Shown here: one piece after another, positions 60,056 to 64,000 of the stretch | Layout of the letters: each line of letters opens with the position of its first letter | Numbering within the stretch: the first letter of the stretch is position 1 | NCBI GenBank assembly: GCA_013433145.1 | Contig: CM024182.1 | Span: 5,752,501-5,816,500, forward strand | Direction: 5' to 3' | Length of the DNA: 64,000 nucleotides | Origin: Ascaris suum | Taxonomy: Eukaryota > Nematoda > Chromadorea > Rhabditida > Ascarididae | Notes under the pieces: model-generated | What the model was told of the DNA's origin: nothing | Database searches by the model: none | Seen by the model: the letters and a program-made list of their open reading frames with translations, nothing else | Translations under genes and position numbers: made by a program

Positions 60056-60789
60056 ATGACGTTCCTATTCTTGTTCTCTTTTTTCTGTTTTAAAGTCACC
60101 AATTCCGCCGAAAGTGGTGAAATGTAGCCTGCATAATAATGTTTGAGTTGGAACCCAGGTGGGTTTACTAGGGCATTCTCAATTTCCCGGGGATTTCCTT
60201 CTCCTCACATCCGGACAGTTTTCCCCGATCATTGTCTCTTATTCTCCACGCAGGGTGACTATTTAGGATGATATCTTCTAAGGTTCAGTTTGAACCCAAA
60301 CTTAGTCCTTTACAGATGTGACACAGAACTTTACACTTACGAAGGGAGCTTTATATTTTATGCATTGGATCACCTCAGACCTCATTCGCGCAAGATTATG
60401 GTGGTGAGCTGTCTGTTCAACTCGGAAAGCACTGAAGAAACAGATCCATACACTTGGCGGGTATAAAATCCACCACAGCAAGATCTCCAGTAACCCGACT
60501 CGTCAGCCTTGAATGAAGGTAGAATTCTGTACGCATTTTACACGGGTCGGTTTTTGATTTACATCGCGCAGGCTATAAAACAAACCGCTCTTGTATAGTA
60601 GACTTGCACGAACGGTTGGACTCATTTTAAAATGAGGGCATCACCTGGGCTATTCATCGGTAAATTATTGCGAATGTTTGATGAGGTGGACCTGTTGCAA
60701 AGGTGCACATCGTGCCAGTCGTTCCCACATTTCCTCAACTTGTTCTGTATTGATGCATGATCCTCCTCCCATTAATTTTGGTTTGCTAA

Positions 60790-61137
60790 GCCTATTGCTG
60801 AATGTATAAGGCGAAGATCATTGCTAAAAGAGTACCGATCGAATACCGGACAAACAAGTTACGCTGGGCCGGTCATTTTGCACGCATGATTAACATAGGT
60901 GGAGCGCCAGAATATTGAACTTATGTACAAGAGATCGTAAAAAACCCAAAGGAAGACCCTTTTGGACAGGGGAGGACTTTTTCAAAAGAAACGTTGGACC
61001 AACATAGAGAAGAACAGCAAAGGATAGATCGTTATGGGAGGATGTCGTGCGAGTTGTCGTCTTGGAGTTGTGGACTGTGGCAAGGACAGACGCTGATTAT
61101 CGACTTCTAAGATTCTAAGGCAGGCCTATTGTGATAC
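60790..61137 (+). mobile_element. Fossil RTE-like LINE, C-terminal end
   Basis: NKLRWAGHFARMINIGG at about 60850 and, after a frame change, RDRKKPKGRPFWTGEDFFKR near 60930 and ELWTVARTDADYRLL near 61070. These match the RTE tail pattern RWAGHVMR.., RD.KRP.GRPP.RW.DFF and TLARDR..W. Stops and a frameshift make it inactive. Confidence 0.75.
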
Positions 61138-63568
61138 TTCCGCCGAGGCGGAGGTGGGCGATATAACAGCGGTCATCGAAAACCTTTCGAAGTGCTCTTT
61201 ATCTCGGAGCATTTGGAACGCGCCTTCTGAAGTAGTTCGTGCTAATTGGCAAACATTGTCCTTTCATAGCAAAGGTCCTCTCCTTTTTTTATTTGCACGG
61301 TTTCGTTTTGCGTGCAACGTTTCACTTCCGTTATCCTATAGAAAGTGCTGCATCAGATCATTAAGAGAAATCTGTCGCAAGCGCGAAGGGACGTTATTGA
61401 GCGGGGCAGGATGACGTGTAGCAAACGATGAATGGACGTGTGCCGGGCTACAACCGATGAATGATGAGAAGATGGACACCGAGTGAACGAATGGGGAAAA
61501 TGTGAAAAGCTTCGACTTCTTATCCTTATATCGTCATGTTTTCACCCCTTTATAAGCGTGTTGTTTGATAGTTGTTCACATCTTGCGTACTTTCGTCGAT
61601 CGCTTCGTGTCACAATCGCGTGAACCACCTTCGATTGCTTGCATGCGCGGTGGACATCGAGGCATCACGAGGTCGATGTCCTTTGGTGTTGTTGTAATTG
61701 CATAGATATGTAATATTGGCTTAAATGACTGCTAATGCCTGAATGCTTGAGTAATCCTTGATGGCTCTTTCTCATATATAATGTCAGTCAAAGCGCCGAT
61801 CCTGTTTCTATGTAAACATATTGTTGTGACTGTATCGCTGTAATGTCAACTAAAACATTGATGATATTTCAACAGTGCGCATCGTTGTCGCTATAAAACG
61901 AGCCGTTTGCTTTCAACAAATATCTTCCTTGGTCTCATCCTCAACGCGTGTCCTACTCCCATATCGCCAACTTCACTTGTATCCATGATGAATATGGCGA
62001 AGAAAAAGACAATCCCTGTGTTTTACACATCCCCCCTCTACTATTTCAAATTCGGAACCTCACTGAGTGCAGTCCCAGGACACTCCTTCCCACAAGTTCA
62101 GTTCCCCTTGGATTCAGCGCCCCCTTCTGACGAGGGTTGTTCATGCGATCCCCTCGGTTTCAACCTCACCTTCAGAATCGACCCACTTCATTGGCGAGTT
62201 GCGCTCCGCAAGGAAAAAATTCAAAGATTTGGAGGTACTTCTACAATGAAACAAACTTTACTCGCATTATAAGGACCATAAGATAGCTGACTAGCAAGTC
62301 AAAGGGATGTGCCATCTGGCAAGTAGGTGTCACCAGCGAATGACTTGTTTCTACTGCAAGCAGCCATACACCTGTGCACTTTCTGAAACAGACGGACAAT
62401 ATGACGGACGGAGTAATAAACAACCACCTCTGGTCGCTAATGACAGCTGACTGCAAGATCTTAAAAACAGTTCTGCGGCGGTACTAAAACCTGCTACTCA
62501 GATGATCAAATTAGCATTGTCATCCCATAGAGACGCAACAGAGCGCCTATGGAAATGTTTTTCGGTGGGGATTGCCAATGAATATTGATTAAGAAGAACG
62601 TTGTTTTCAATGAATCAACAAATATCACCTTTGCCATTAATTGCGGACAATGACCAACTGACAAATGCCGGACGCATAAGTCGGTGTTCTGCTAAACATT
62701 GATCAAAAACGCAACTGCAATTCATAGGATCAGAAAATTTTGGTAAAATGCATTCGATCGGGCAGGTAATTGGTCAGTCATTTCGCGAACGATCGAATCG
62801 ATATTCTTGATTTGCCTACTGACATAATACATACTGCCATTACTGGTGCTCGATGTTTCTGTGAATTTGCAGGGGCCTCCTACTATATACCTATCATCTG
62901 ACTTTTACCCTATTACCTGTCATTTGACTTTCACCTTGTCACGTGTCATTTGGCTTTTACCGTACTGAATCGGACGTAGGGGCAACGCCTGCAGCAGACG
63001 GAACGGTAACAATGTTTACAATGAACTTGACGCATAAACCGGAGTCAGTGAATTTGACGCATCGACTTATTTGTGTTTCAACTAGTTTTGGTCGTCAGAG
63101 GCCACGGTAATTTTGCCTCTGCGAACCGGTTTATGAAACAACATTATGGTATATTAAAACAACCCTGAAATTTCTTAAGCATAATCGCCAGTCGATTAGC
63201 TGACCATAGGAAACCGAGCCATCGAACCTCCTTAACAACTTCAGTGTTCGCCCTCAGAAGCCTATCAAAAGAGACAAAGAAATGGATTGAATCTATACTT
63301 AAAAGATTGTCACAGTGAAGAATATATCGAATATATCCAATCAATTCCATAAGTTAGGCTAGCATCAGCTAACCGTGAGATGAAACTAGCGAAAATAATC
63401 ACAAATACAAATAGCTCACTGACATATTGCACTTTATCACCACATTTGCGGAAGCATATAGAAAGCCATAAACGTTCTTTCAAAATAGGGAAACGGTGAA
63501 TATCAAGGAAAACTACGAATGTTATGCTGGATGGAATGCTGGTAGGAGATTACGCACATCGTTGCAAT
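61138..63568. other. Intergenic region before the right-edge gene
   Basis: The plus-strand frame 61907-62272 (121 codons) overlaps two other open frames and has no recognisable domain. The tandem 25-bp repeat is at 62891. Otherwise nothing is visible. Confidence 0.5.
62891..62965. repeat. Three imperfect 25-bp tandem units
   Basis: Units start at 62891, 62916 and 62941 and share TCATYTGRCTTTYACC. It is intergenic, and nothing else is visible beside it. Confidence 0.75.
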
Positions 63569-63676
63569 TTATTTCAAGTCTTCATCATCGCCTGCTAACT
63601 CACCATCGGCATTTCCCTCAGCACCGGTGCCACCTTCCACTTCAGGTGCTTTTAGTTTCTTCATCAATCGTAAATA
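63569..63676 (-). CDS. right-edge gene last exon
   Basis: Thirty-five codons plus TAA, Gly/Ala/Glu-rich with an acidic end. Phase 0 is the only reading longer than ten codons after the acceptor. Confidence 0.62.
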   Translation of the reverse strand, partial: YLRLMKKLKAPEVEGGTGAEGNADGELAGDDEDLK

Positions 63677-63848
63677 CTGAAAAATAAGCAATTCTTCATT
63701 ATTTAGCAGTTCATGTCAAAATGCAACTTTTAGACCGCGACCGCAAAAATACTCAAATTTGCCGTTCTACGTAGTCCGCCGATTCCGGTGTCTTTTGGAC
63801 CACCAATAACCAATTTTTGTAACATAATTTTGGTGCTGGTAGATCGAC
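63569..63848 (-). CDS. 3' end of an unidentified gene entering from the right edge
   Basis: Two minus-strand exons. Exon 63771-63848 (acceptor actccag) encodes VDLPAPKLCYKNWLLVVQKT and PESADY; its in-phase donor TAC|GTAGAA is only moderate, and reading on meets a stop after five residues. Exon 63569-63676 (acceptor ttttttcag-like) encodes YLRLMKKLKAPEVEGG and ends in an acidic tail GDDEDLK before TAA, with AATAAA overlapping the stop. Both show clear coding character, but the family is not recognised. Confidence 0.6.
63771..63848 (-). CDS. right-edge gene penultimate exon
   Basis: Twenty-six codons containing LPAPKLCYKNWLLVV. The acceptor abuts GTC in phase 0; more exons must lie beyond position 64000. 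Confidence 0.55.
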
Positions 63849-64000
63849 CTGGAGTTGAGAGGAGAATATATTTAAACAGGTCAAAAATCCGATAAGAAGC
63901 TTGCTCAAATATCCGCTATCGCCTTAGTGACAGTAGGCTGTAAAGAATATGCAGATTTCTTTTGCACTATACACGCTAACAAAATATTTGTAATTACCTA

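Larger units (their letters stand above)
58483..60789. other. Repeat-rich intergenic region
   Basis: It holds two poly-C tracts, a 113-codon minus-strand open frame (59508-59849) of repeat-like character, and SINE-like copy 2. No gene called. Confidence 0.5.

Noticed and set aside
61907..62272. 121-codon plus-strand open frame
   Set aside because: Three frames overlap in the same DNA, none with a motif; probably repeat-derived.

Overview
The window looks like nuclear DNA from a nematode, most probably a strongylid-type (clade V) worm. Protein-coding information is split into short exons with tttcag/tttgcag-type acceptors and GT donors. Sense-strand introns are T-rich and mostly 0.3-4 kb. One 5' end has a trans-splice-like acceptor just before the ATG, and introns and intergenic DNA are full of decayed non-LTR retroelements. 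Species cannot be fixed from the sequence alone. I saw no prokaryotic, viral or CRISPR content, and no convincing rRNA or tRNA gene.

Layout. (1) 1-9.4 kb: intergenic or 5' region with two fossil CR1-like LINE copies (about 2.56-3.66 kb and 4.70-5.76 kb) and one copy of a short repeat that resembles a tRNA-derived SINE. (2) 9.42-23.86 kb, plus strand: a nearly complete NOVA-type triple-KH RNA-binding protein, ten exons with mutually compatible phases; its third KH domain has lost the canonical GXXG loop. (3) 23.9-31.8 kb: no gene I can support. (4) 31.82-39.63 kb, plus strand: the 3' part of an unidentified coiled-coil protein with a hydrophobic C-terminal segment; its last exon ends with a stop codon overlapping AATAAA. 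(5) Near 39.7 kb base composition flips from T-rich to A/C-rich on the plus strand, marking a switch to minus-strand genes. (6) 43.88-52.85 kb, minus strand: an AKTIP/Fused-toes (FTS) homologue, a catalytically dead ubiquitin-E2 variant expected in the FTS-Hook-FHIP vesicle-transport complex. (7) 55.15-58.48 kb, minus strand: a complete three-exon gene for a protein of about 175 residues with a mitochondrial presequence and one C-terminal membrane segment, which I could not identify. (8) 58.5-63.5 kb: repeats, including the second SINE-like copy, an RTE-like LINE 3' end and a 25-bp tandem repeat. (9) 63.57-63.85 kb, minus strand: the last two exons of a gene running off the right edge.

The genes belong to unrelated pathways (neuronal-type splicing regulation, dynein/Hook transport, mitochondrial membrane), so no shared operon is implied. 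The plus-strand coiled-coil gene and the minus-strand FTS gene converge. The most unusual items are the GPKA loop in NOVA KH3, the unidentified mitochondrial protein, the paired tRNA-like repeats, a two-strand open region at 50.3-50.5 kb, and a decayed ORF of unknown family in an intron at 57.2-57.8 kb.
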